Positions 32,463 to 40,298 of a stretch of 53,544 bases of DNA are shown piece by piece. How positions within the stretch are numbered: position 1 is the first letter of the stretch; each line of letters opens with the position of its first letter. The DNA is from Candidatus Yanofskyibacteriota bacterium (lineage in GTDB: Bacteria; Patescibacteriota; Minisyncoccia; 2-02-FULL-40-12; GWA2-44-9), in assembly GCA_016185505.1 (NCBI GenBank), contig JACPNL010000005.1, forward strand, positions 1 to 53,544, read 5' to 3'. The notes under the pieces are model-generated. The model saw nothing but the letters and a program-made list of their open reading frames with translations, was not told the origin of the DNA and did no database searches. The position numbers were made by a program, and so were the translations under genes.

Positions 32463-34273
32463 GGCTTATCTTCGTGTTGCTCTTCGGCCTTTTGGCCGTT
32501 TTTCTCGTTCACAATTTTGACTCTATCGGTCAGGATATCGGCCGGCATTTGAAGACAGGGGAGATCATTTGGCAGACAAAAAGTGTTCCGACAACTAATC
32601 TATTCTCTTACACTGAACCGGATTTTCCGTTTACTAATCATCATTGGCTAAGCGAGGTAATATTTTACGGCGTCTATAATTTGGGCGGATTTGGCGGTCT
32701 TATTTGGCTTAAGATTTTTGTCATTCTTGCGACATTTTTACTGCTATTTCTTACGATAAAACACCTGTGGATAAACGACTTGCGAAGTCGTTTATCCACA
32801 GGCAAAAGAATAGGTTTTTGGCCGGTTTTTGTCTCTTTCCTCCTCTCAATATTTATATTTATTTCCCGGACAGAAGTGCGGCCGGAGATATTTAGTTTTT
32901 TTATACTTTCTTTTTTCCTCTTTGCTTTGTTCAAAGCTAAATATGGAGGTGATGGAACTGGTAGAAGCGTTGGAAATGATGGAAATGATGGAAGTGTTCG
33001 AAATGACAACTCCAACAAGCGAAGCGATCCAACAAGCGAAGCGATCCAACAACTCCAACAAGCGAAGCGATCCAACGCTTCGAACAATCTTCTCTGGTTT
33101 TTGCCGTTAGCACAACTTCTTTGGGTTAACCTTCACATCTATTTCTTCATAGGGCCGCTCATTTTTTTGTTCTTTTTGATTGACAGAGCGGTGAATAAAA
33201 AAATTGTTGGAAGTGATGGAGATGTTCGAGATGTTCGAAATGAAAATACAAATCTATCAAGCGAAGCGGTCCAACATCTCCATCAAGCGAAGCGATCCAA
33301 CAGCTCGAACATATTATGGATTTTTATTTTAGTCGTTCTGGCTACCCTGATAAATCCCGCGGGCATTCAAGGCGCTCTTTTGCCTTTTAATATCCTGAAA
33401 GAATATGGTTATAGCATTGTTGAGAATCAAACACTCGCTTTTTTGGCTGACTTTTTTGGTTTTAATTTGTCGATATTCATTTTTAAGATCTCGGTGGCGA
33501 TTGCCGCCGTTTTGGTTTTATTAAACATCAAAAAAGCGAGAGAAAGGTTCTTTGAGATCGCGATCCTGGCGTTTTTTATCTTTGCCGGATTTAAGATGCT
33601 CCGTAATCTTCCCTTGTATGCTCTAGTTTCTTTTCCAGTGATGGCGGTGTTGTTTACGGATGCGATGGGTACAATTAACAATTTACAATTTACAATTAAC
33701 AATCGAAGAACGACAATTAGTAACATTTTTAAGACGGCAGTCGCTGGGTTCCTGGTTTTTATGATATTTTTTGTGGCGAGCGGAGGGTATTATAAGTGGA
33801 CTAGATTGTCCAAAACATTTGGATTTTCCGTGCCCGATGGACTTCGACAAGCAACTGATTTTGTTAAGGAGAATAATATTGAAGGGCCGATGTTCAATAA
33901 CTTTGATATCGGCGGGTATTTAATATGGCAGATTGAAGGGGTCAGGTACCCTGCTGAAAAGGTACCTGACCCCTTTAGGGTTTTCGTTGACAATAGGCCG
34001 GAAGCGTATTCGGCTGAGTTTTTTAGTGAAGTATATAAGCCGATGCAGGCAGAACCAGAAAAGTGGAAAGAATTTTCAGAAAAATACGGCATTAATTTCA
34101 TATTTTTCGGCCATACCGATGCGACGCCATGGGGGCAGGCGTTTTTGCAAAACATTGTCAGAAACCCGGAATGGAAAGTGGTATTTATTAACGAAAGTGC
34201 TATTATTCTGGTTAAAAACAACGAAAAGAACAGGCCGGTTTTTTCAAAATATAAATATGAGCTTACGGAATAA
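32444..34273 (+). CDS. GT-C-type glycosyltransferase-like membrane protein with five repeat insertions
   Basis: Polytopic protein of 609 residues. The start IGQDIGRHLKTGEIIW, then FSYTEPDFPFTNHHWLSEVI, is the pattern of a GT-C-like family with a conserved aspartate in the first external loop. It probably transfers a lipid-linked sugar on the outer membrane face. Five repeat tracts are read in frame: family A (KHLWINDLRSRLSTGK, near residue 110), two family F (RSDPTSEAIQQ and SEAVQHLHQAKRSN), an AT-rich tract (INNLQFTINNRRT) and family D (EGVRYPAEKVPDPFR). The last lies within the segment GGYLIWQI...VFVDNRPEAY, continuous in relatives as I know them. The N-terminus MIQHFQR comes from a family F arm. 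Confidence 0.75.
   Translation: MIQHFQRLIFVLLFGLLAVFLVHNFDSIGQDIGRHLKTGEIIWQTKSVPTTNLFSYTEPDFPFTNHHWLSEVIFYGVYNLGGFGGLIWLKIFVILATFLLLFLTIKHLWINDLRSRLSTGKRIGFWPVFVSFLLSIFIFISRTEVRPEIFSFFILSFFLFALFKAKYGGDGTGRSVGNDGNDGSVRNDNSNKRSDPTSEAIQQLQQAKRSNASNNLLWFLPLAQLLWVNLHIYFFIGPLIFLFFLIDRAVNKKIVGSDGDVRDVRNENTNLSSEAVQHLHQAKRSNSSNILWIFILVVLATLINPAGIQGALLPFNILKEYGYSIVENQTLAFLADFFGFNLSIFIFKISVAIAAVLVLLNIKKARERFFEIAILAFFIFAGFKMLRNLPLYALVSFPVMAVLFTDAMGTINNLQFTINNRRTTISNIFKTAVAGFLVFMIFFVASGGYYKWTRLSKTFGFSVPDGLRQATDFVKENNIEGPMFNNFDIGGYLIWQIEGVRYPAEKVPDPFRVFVDNRPEAYSAEFFSEVYKPMQAEPEKWKEFSEKYGINFIFFGHTDATPWGQAFLQNIVRNPEWKVVFINESAIILVKNNEKNRPVFSKYKYELTE
32764..32802. repeat. Family A palindrome, in frame
   Basis: CCTGTGGATAAACGACTT and complement with loop GCG. 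It encodes LWINDLRSRLSTG between two membrane helices. Confidence 0.95.
32945..33083. repeat. Family F element, in frame, copy 3
   Basis: Left arm of TTGGAAATGATGGAAATG units, right arm of repeated AAGCGAAGCGATCCAAC. It encodes a Ser/Asn/Lys-rich segment after a membrane helix. Confidence 0.8.
33207..33312. repeat. Family F element, in frame, copy 4
   Basis: GTTGGAAGTGATGGAGATG and right arm CCAACATCTCCATCAAGC pair with each other. It encodes SEAVQHLHQAKRSNSSN. Confidence 0.8.
33936..33976. repeat. Family D palindrome, in frame
   Basis: AAGGGGTCAGGTACC (33936-33950) and GGTACCTGACCCCTTT (33961-33976). It has the same arms as 10518-10560, a different loop, and a frame kept open. Confidence 0.85.
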
Positions 34274-34274
34274 G

Positions 34275-34460
34275 TTGTTACATTGTTATATTGTTAGTCC
34301 CGATTTTGTATCCCAATTCCGAAGGAATCGAGGACTCTCGATTACCAAGCAATCGGAGCAAAATCGAGGATCCTCGATTCGAATAGCGAATCGGGACAAT
34401 TCAGCAATGTAGCAATGAGCCGCGTAGCGGCTGAACAATGTAACAATGTGACAATATAAT
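34275..34460. repeat. Family G arms around nested B elements
   Basis: TTACATTG/CAATGTAA-type arms lie outside a B element (34297-34397). The first hairpin loop of that B holds a second, degenerate B with its own central palindrome. It fills the gap before the TPR glycosyltransferase. Confidence 0.8.
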
Positions 34461-34461
34461 A

Positions 34462-36612
34462 ATGAATAACTTGATTTTTAGAAAAGAAGCCTGGTTTTTG
34501 ATCACGATCCTTATAATAGTAGGTAGCTTTATTTACTCGTTCAATCTAAACAACGAGCTTTTTTGGGATGATGACGATTGGATAATAAATAATGTTTATG
34601 TTCATTCGGTAAGCTGGGAGAATGTTAAGTTTTTGTTTTCAAATAATGTTTTAGCGGGTGTTGGGCTTCAGAGCAACTACTACCGGCCGTTTTTATTTTT
34701 TACGTTTGCTTTTAACTGGGTTATTTCTGAAACCAAGCCGTTTCTTTGGCATTTGGTTAGCAATTCAATACATATTGCCAATGCGGTGTTGGTGTTTGTG
34801 TTATTTAGAAAATATGTCGGCAACTTGGTCTCGTTTCTTACCGCTTTGTTCTTTGTTGTTCATCCTCTTAATACAGAAGCCGTAGCTTATATTTCCGGCC
34901 GCGGCGATCCGTTATCTGCCCTCTTCCTCCTCCTGGCTCTCTACCTGTGGATAAACGACTTGTCCCGATTTGTTCTGCGCAAAGCGCAGTTAACAAATCG
35001 AGGACCCTCGATTTCGCGGCCAAGCTTTGCTTGGGCGAAATCGGGACAATATCGATTATTCACAGGAGGGTACAGTACTGTACCCTCCACAGGGGTTAGG
35101 TGGCTTAAAATCTTATCTCTGGCAGCTTTGGTTCTTGCTATTTTGAGCCGGGAGACGGGGGTTATATTTCCTTTCCTTTTGATGGTTTTTTACGTCTCGT
35201 TTATTTCTCAAGACAGATTTGTTAAATCGGTCAAAAAAGCATTCTTTGAAGCATCGCCCTACTTTGGAGTTGTTGTTGTCTATAGTATTCTACGGCTTAC
35301 AGTATTGAATTTCCAGAATACTCTGAATTTTTATGCCGCGCCGAACCTATATTCGGAAAATATAATTTATCGCCTCTTTACATTTATGCACGTCTTGGTT
35401 GATTACTTCCGCTTACTGTTTGTGCCGACAGGACTTCATATGGAACGAAGTATGGTGGTACATACATCGCTTTTCCAATGGCCCGTCTGGTTGGGAGCTA
35501 CGATCATTGTTACATTGCTATATTGCTTAATTGTTATGTACAGAAAGGTTAGGGTTGTTAGAAATGTTCGAGATGATGGAGATGATCAATTCGAACAAGT
35601 GAAACGATCGAACATCTCGAACAATTCAAACGACTTATATGCGAAGCGATCCAACAATTCCAACAAGCAAAGCAGAGTACAGGACTGTACCCTGCAAAGC
35701 GATCCAACGTTCCGAATTTGGTTATTCGGAACGGGTTGGTTTTTCATTGGCCTGGTAATGGTTTCTGGTATTACGCCTATCAACGCTTTGATATATGAGC
35801 ACTGGCTGTATTTGTCGATGATCGGGGTCTGGGCCATCTTTTCCTTTTATCTGGTAAAACTACTCGACTATCTAAATCACAAATTACAAACTACCCCGAA
35901 CAAAAATCAAAGATTTTCAACGGGGCAGGCAAATCACAAACAATACCAAGATTCTAATGATCAAAACACAAAACAACGCGTTTGGAATTTTGAATTTAGT
36001 AATTGGAATTTGTTTGGAATTTGTAAATTGGTGCTTGTGGTTTTTATAATATTTTATATTTCTTTTTTAGGATATCAATCCGTAAAAAGAAATATCCTGT
36101 GGGGCAATCCTGTTGAATTCTACAAGAACATTATCAAATACGAGCCGGACAGCGTCAGAATAAATAACAATCTCGGTAATCAATACTTTAACCGGGGCGA
36201 TATGGAACAGGCGGAGGTTTATTATAGAAAAGCAATAGAATCGGGGGACCAGTTTGCCCAGCCATATTATAATCTGGGGAGCATACTGCAGTCGCGGGGC
36301 GATATTGTCGGCGCAATCACTGAATTTGATAAGGCGATAAAAATTGATCCGAACTTTTATTATCCATATCAAAACTTAGCTGTTATTTACGCGCAACGGG
36401 GGGACTTTGTTCAAGCTGTTTTGAATGTGGAAAAACTGAAACTACTTCTTCCTTCTAACCCCAGAGTCTATTATAACTCCGCGCTTATTTATATTGCCCT
36501 TAATAACAAGGAGAAAGCGCTCATTGATCTTAACGAAGGACTGAAGTATTCCAGCGTTGACCCGGAGACGGGGAACTTAATAGAGAAACTTATTCAACAG
36601 CTGGAAAATTGA
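34462..36612 (+). CDS. TMTC-like GT-C glycosyltransferase with TPRs, enlarged by repeats
   Basis: Membrane glycosyltransferase-like protein of 716 residues. An N-terminal GT-C part has the acidic loop LFWDDDDWIINN and the YISGRGDPLSA segment. A C-terminal TPR array (about residues 560-716) includes NNLGNQYFNRGDMEQAEVYY. TMTC relatives are protein O-mannosyltransferases in eukaryotes; bacterial substrates are unknown, S-layer proteins being an attractive guess. Compared with its paralogs at 36707 and 44775 it has three extra loops, each made of repeat DNA: A+B+C (LWINDLSRF...STG, about 49 residues), F+C (RSNISNNSNDLYAKRSN, about 55 residues) and a K-type tract (NHKQYQDSNDQNTKQR). Confidence 0.8.
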   Translation: MNNLIFRKEAWFLITILIIVGSFIYSFNLNNELFWDDDDWIINNVYVHSVSWENVKFLFSNNVLAGVGLQSNYYRPFLFFTFAFNWVISETKPFLWHLVSNSIHIANAVLVFVLFRKYVGNLVSFLTALFFVVHPLNTEAVAYISGRGDPLSALFLLLALYLWINDLSRFVLRKAQLTNRGPSISRPSFAWAKSGQYRLFTGGYSTVPSTGVRWLKILSLAALVLAILSRETGVIFPFLLMVFYVSFISQDRFVKSVKKAFFEASPYFGVVVVYSILRLTVLNFQNTLNFYAAPNLYSENIIYRLFTFMHVLVDYFRLLFVPTGLHMERSMVVHTSLFQWPVWLGATIIVTLLYCLIVMYRKVRVVRNVRDDGDDQFEQVKRSNISNNSNDLYAKRSNNSNKQSRVQDCTLQSDPTFRIWLFGTGWFFIGLVMVSGITPINALIYEHWLYLSMIGVWAIFSFYLVKLLDYLNHKLQTTPNKNQRFSTGQANHKQYQDSNDQNTKQRVWNFEFSNWNLFGICKLVLVVFIIFYISFLGYQSVKRNILWGNPVEFYKNIIKYEPDSVRINNNLGNQYFNRGDMEQAEVYYRKAIESGDQFAQPYYNLGSILQSRGDIVGAITEFDKAIKIDPNFYYPYQNLAVIYAQRGDFVQAVLNVEKLKLLLPSNPRVYYNSALIYIALNNKEKALIDLNEGLKYSSVDPETGNLIEKLIQQLEN
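34944..35093. repeat. Nested A+B+C composite in frame (150 bp)
   Basis: Family A left arm, a complete B element (34962-35047), the damaged A right arm, then a C palindrome (arms GGAGGGTACAGT and complement, 35065-35088) bordered by a CACAGG duplication. The length is divisible by three. Confidence 0.9.
35559..35710. repeat. Family F element with embedded C palindrome, in frame
   Basis: TTCGAGATGATGGAGATG-type left arm and AAGCGATCCAACAATTCCAAC-like right arm. A C element (GCAGAGTACAGGACTGTAC) sits inside the right arm, and AAGC(A)AAGCGATCCAAC continues after it. Confidence 0.75.
35876..36033. repeat. AATTTG/CAAATT-rich tract, in frame (family K)
   Basis: The first half is rich in AATCACAAA and ACAAAAC. 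The second half is TTTGGAATTTTGAATTTAG and TTGGAATTTG, partly complementary. It encodes an Asn/Gln/Lys-rich loop. Confidence 0.55.
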
Positions 36613-36704
36613 TAGAGGTGATGGAAATGTTCGAGATGTTGGAAATGATTCAATTCCAACATCTCCAACAAGCCCCAGGCGATCCATCATTTCGAACGGA
36701 TGAT
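36613..36704. repeat. Family F element, copy 6, intergenic
   Basis: GATGGAAATGTTCGAGATG left arm and ATTCCAACATCTCCAACAAG right arm with a GGCGATCCATCATTTCGAA end. It lies just before the ATG at 36707. Confidence 0.75.
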
Positions 36705-36706
36705 CT

Positions 36707-38536
36707 ATGAGTAAAGACTTATTTGCTTGGATAAAAAATAACCAGACGATCGCGGTTTTAATTTTGTCCATTGTTTTATCTTTTGCCGTTTTTGGCAACG
36801 GTATCTTTAATGACTTTACTTTTGATGATGTGGCGGTTGTACAAAATAGGGGAGATCTCAAAGATCCTTCTAATTTTTTTAACTTATTTGTTTCTCCATA
36901 TCATCTCTTGGCTAAATTAGGCCTTTTTAGGCCTTTTACGATGGCTTCCTATGCTGTTAATCACTACATAAACGACGCAATTCTAACTGATTCTGCTACA
37001 AGTTTTCAGCAGGCGGCGGGTTTTCGTGTGGCGAACATTATTATTCATGCCCTTAACTCTTTTTTGGTTTTCTGGCTGATTAGATGCTTATTCAAAAACA
37101 GATTTTTATCGTATGCGACATTTTTACTGTTTTTAGTTCACCCTATTCATACCGAAGCGGTGACATCTATTGTCGGGAGAGCAGAATTGCTGGCATTTTT
37201 CTGGTCTCTGGTCGCTATATATTTTTTCATTAAAAAAGACACTTTTCTAAGCTCTGTTTCTTTTTTGTTTGCCTTGCTTAGTAAAGAGGTTGCCCTGATG
37301 GCCCTGCCGATCCTTTTTTATGTTGACTGGGGCGTGATGAAAAACAGATTTTTCCAAACGATAAACAGAACTTTTATTTTCACGCCGGTGGTTTTGGTCT
37401 ATGCCGCGCTACGCTATAAAGCGTTGGGTGCTTACTTTTTCGGCGACGTCACTATGACCATTGTGGGAAATCACTTAAAATTTCTTCCGCTTAAAGAAAG
37501 AGTTCTCACGGCTTTTAAGGTGCTTTATATGTATTTAGAACGGCTTGTCTGGCCAGTCCATCTTTCAGCCGATTACTCTTACAGTACGATCTCACCGGTT
37601 AGTCGTTTTGTGGATTTAACTTTTTTGGTTGGTGCCGTTTTTTTCATCTTTTTATTAGGATTCTTAGTTTTTAGAAAAACACATGGGACAGCAGTGGCTT
37701 TTGGCGCTTTGGCTTTCTTGTCTCCTTACATTATGATATCTAATTTAATAAAGCCGGTTGGGACGATTATGGGCGAGCGATTGATGTATTTTTCTTCATT
37801 CGGATTTATTCTCCTTTTTTCTTATGTACTGCTCAAGGTATCTGAAAAAATTAGCAAGAAGATCATCTATGTTTTTTTGGCCTTATTAATAATATTTTTC
37901 AGCGCCAGAACGATAATACGGAACGGAGATTGGTATGATGCGAGAACCTTGTTCACGGCAACACTTAAGGAGTCGCCCAATAGCTTAATAGCCAGAATGG
38001 CTATGGCGGCTGTGCATGTTAAGGATGACGAGTGGGACGAGGCCAAAGAACAGCTTAATATTGCTCTAGATATTTATGAGGATAACTCTCGTGTTCAGAA
38101 TCTCTGGGGCATAATTGCCGACCATGAAGGCGATCAAAAGCTGGCCGAAGAAAGATATTTAAGATCTCTGGAACTTAATCCCGATGCCATTAACGCCCAG
38201 ATAAACTTAGCGGAACTTTACGCTAAACAGGGCCGGCTGGAAGAAGCGGGGGTTATGTTTAAAAAAGTAATAGAATTTTACCCCGTTATCGAATATGTCG
38301 TCAGGTATGCCTATACGCAGATAGCCCTTAATAACCCCGACGAAGCCATCAGCGCTGTGGGTTATTATCTCGGCGATGATCTAAACCATCCTGATATAAG
38401 CGCTTTAGCTGGTACGGCATACTTTGTCAAAGGTGATTATAAAATGGCCTTATTTTTCCTAAAAAAGGCGGTGGAATTTGGAAATACTGTGCCAGAAATT
38501 AAAGAAATGATTCAAATTTCAGAGGGGAATTTGTAG
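36707..38536 (+). CDS. TMTC-like GT-C glycosyltransferase with TPRs (uninterrupted paralog)
   Basis: Membrane protein of 609 residues homologous to the protein at 34462. The first external loop has FTFDDVAVVQNRGDL, then HPIHTEAVTSIVGRAELLAF and FALLSKEVALMALPI. About ten membrane helices precede a TPR region (about 420-609) with AEERYLRSLELNPDAINAQI. No palindromic insertions are seen, so its short loops (FFIKKDTFLSS and LVFRKTHGTAV) are the reference against which the insertions in the neighbour can be located. Probable role is glycosylation of surface proteins on the outer membrane face. Confidence 0.8.
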   Translation: MSKDLFAWIKNNQTIAVLILSIVLSFAVFGNGIFNDFTFDDVAVVQNRGDLKDPSNFFNLFVSPYHLLAKLGLFRPFTMASYAVNHYINDAILTDSATSFQQAAGFRVANIIIHALNSFLVFWLIRCLFKNRFLSYATFLLFLVHPIHTEAVTSIVGRAELLAFFWSLVAIYFFIKKDTFLSSVSFLFALLSKEVALMALPILFYVDWGVMKNRFFQTINRTFIFTPVVLVYAALRYKALGAYFFGDVTMTIVGNHLKFLPLKERVLTAFKVLYMYLERLVWPVHLSADYSYSTISPVSRFVDLTFLVGAVFFIFLLGFLVFRKTHGTAVAFGALAFLSPYIMISNLIKPVGTIMGERLMYFSSFGFILLFSYVLLKVSEKISKKIIYVFLALLIIFFSARTIIRNGDWYDARTLFTATLKESPNSLIARMAMAAVHVKDDEWDEAKEQLNIALDIYEDNSRVQNLWGIIADHEGDQKLAEERYLRSLELNPDAINAQINLAELYAKQGRLEEAGVMFKKVIEFYPVIEYVVRYAYTQIALNNPDEAISAVGYYLGDDLNHPDISALAGTAYFVKGDYKMALFFLKKAVEFGNTVPEIKEMIQISEGNL

Positions 38537-38624
38537 CATCTACATAGCTATATTGTTCAGCCGCTCCGCGGCTAATTGTTACATTGTTAACCATTCTAAC
38601 AATGTAACCATGTAACAATGTATT
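38537..38624. repeat. Family G repeat, intergenic
   Basis: CAATGTAAC and GTTACATTG units in both orientations, plus a CCGCTCCGCGG mini-palindrome. No gene. Confidence 0.65.
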
Positions 38625-38628
38625 TGAG

Positions 38629-38672
38629 TTATCCACATTTTTCCTTGCGTCTACAGTAACCTGCTTTATAAT
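38629..38672 (+). promoter_or_regulatory. DnaA-box-like 9-mer and promoter
   Basis: TTATCCACA (38629-38637), then TTGCGT (38645-38650), 16 bases and TATAAT (38667-38672). It drives the fibre-like gene at 38749. Confidence 0.6.
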
Positions 38673-38748
38673 TAATAAGTAGTTGTTGATATCCAAGGTT
38701 CCAATCTTTCCAAAAAGAAAGCTTGTAATGTTGGAAAACTAAAACGCG

Positions 38749-39855
38749 ATGAACAAATTTAAGAGCGCTTTTGGGTCGATATTTCCTATTCTTTTCGTTT
38801 CTGCCTTAATGGGCTTTTTTGTTGTTGGTGTATACGCAGCCAGTACAATAGGAACAAACATGGTTACTACCGGAACCATGCATATTGGCGACGGTTCGGC
38901 TCAAACTAAGTTTGAGGTCCAAGGCACCGCATCATCATCATATATCCTAACCGGCAATACAATCCAAGTAGGAGGCTTTGCTTCAGCGGCTTATAACCGG
39001 CTTGGTACTACTGCTACTACCCATGGTCATTATATTGCTGGTTCAGATGACTTGTTTGTTTCCGGTGATCTGGAAGGTAGAGGTTCGCTTTCATTTACCG
39101 GACCAGCTTCTCTATCTCTTACGCTTTGGGTCGGTACTAATGGTAAAACAGGAAACGTCGGTATTGGAACATCAAGTCCAGTCAGTCTTTTGGACGTTAA
39201 TACGAAATTTAACGTACTTTCCGGAGGTTTCGTGGGTGTTAATACTTCTACGCCTCAAACCAGATTTGAAGTTCAGGGTACTGCTTCAGCGTCATACTTC
39301 TTAACCGGCAATACAATCCAAGTAGGAGGCTTTGCTTCAGCGGCTTATAACCGGCTTGGTACTACTGCTACTACCCATGGTCATTATATTGCTGGTTCAG
39401 ATGACTTAATGATCGGCGGTGATTTAGAGGTTAGAGCCACTGTTTCTTTTGCAGGAGCAGCTTCTTTCTCCCAGGCCTTTTGGATAGGTACTAATGGCAA
39501 AACAGGTAATGTCGGAGTTGGCACAAATGCTCCGACGACAAAATTTGCAGTATCCGGCAGTGCTTCTGTTTCAACTGACTTTGAAGTGGGAGGCGTAGCT
39601 TCCGCGGCGACCCTTATTTCAAAGACTAGTTTATTGGCTAGTTCCGGACGTTCTGCCAGTTCCAGTACGATTTATGTTGCTGAATTTGGTACTGCTAAGA
39701 CCGCCACTGTAAGTGTTTTGTTTGGTGGCAATTCTTCAACGGCTGGCACTTGTTTGCAATTAAAAGATACTGCAGGAAATTGGGTATATGCTCGTGTTAA
39801 TATCGGAGGAACAGCTTTCGTGATTAACACTAATGAATGCCACACCGGTTTATAA
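38749..39855 (+). CDS. Secreted repeat-rich fibre-like surface protein
   Basis: Protein of 368 residues with a signal peptide (about 1-31) and Thr/Ser/Gly-rich repeats. Units read FEVQGTASSSYILTGNTIQV and GNVGIGTSSPVSLLDV, the pattern of phage tail-fibre-like beta-structured repeats common in CPR surface proteins. Two units share a 106-bp stretch of identical DNA (38948-39053 and 39302-39407), which shows recent duplication or gene conversion. The C-terminal 100 residues form a separate domain with two cysteines (AGTCLQLKDTAGNWVYARV). Likely a surface adhesin or fibre. Confidence 0.65.
   Translation: MNKFKSAFGSIFPILFVSALMGFFVVGVYAASTIGTNMVTTGTMHIGDGSAQTKFEVQGTASSSYILTGNTIQVGGFASAAYNRLGTTATTHGHYIAGSDDLFVSGDLEGRGSLSFTGPASLSLTLWVGTNGKTGNVGIGTSSPVSLLDVNTKFNVLSGGFVGVNTSTPQTRFEVQGTASASYFLTGNTIQVGGFASAAYNRLGTTATTHGHYIAGSDDLMIGGDLEVRATVSFAGAASFSQAFWIGTNGKTGNVGVGTNAPTTKFAVSGSASVSTDFEVGGVASAATLISKTSLLASSGRSASSSTIYVAEFGTAKTATVSVLFGGNSSTAGTCLQLKDTAGNWVYARVNIGGTAFVINTNECHTGL
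38948..39407 (+). repeat. Exact 106-bp direct repeat within the fibre-like gene
   Basis: Copies at 38948-39053 and 39302-39407 are identical and 354 bases (118 codons) apart, so they keep the frame. Confidence 0.92.
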
Positions 39856-39868
39856 TTAAAGCAAAAGT

Positions 39869-40270
39869 ATGGCTAGTAGTAAGAATACTCAATTTGTTAT
39901 AGCGATAAGTTTAGCTGTTCTGGTTATATTAGTTGGCTACACTGGCGTACAGTTTTTGGCGGATTACCTGAAATACGATCGTTATGACAAACAAGACTTT
40001 ATTGACCCGAATACATACCAAGCTGTATTTTTAACTAACGATCAAACATACTTTGGGCGCTTAAAAAACATAAGTTCTGACTATCTGATCTTGTTTGATG
40101 TTTACTACGTTAAAATAGATGAGGATGGCGCTGGGCAGCTTGTTAAGCTTGGTTCGATTGAGCCGCATGAACCTGAAAATAAAATGACAATAAACCGAGA
40201 CCAGGTATTATTCTGGGAAAATATAAAATTTGATTCGTCGGTAGTAAAAAAAATTCAGGGTATGCGGTAA
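39869..40270 (+). CDS. Anchored small protein of unknown function
   Basis: Protein of 133 residues with one membrane helix (about 9-31) and a small soluble domain (YQAVFLTNDQTYFGRLKNIS, DYLILFDVYYVKIDEDGAGQ) reminiscent of short barrel-like CPR proteins. It lies 13 bases after the fibre-like gene and 28 before the surface-module gene, so the three are likely co-transcribed. Confidence 0.65.
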   Translation: MASSKNTQFVIAISLAVLVILVGYTGVQFLADYLKYDRYDKQDFIDPNTYQAVFLTNDQTYFGRLKNISSDYLILFDVYYVKIDEDGAGQLVKLGSIEPHEPENKMTINRDQVLFWENIKFDSSVVKKIQGMR

Positions 40271-40298
40271 AGATAAGTTCATAAAATAAATAACATAA

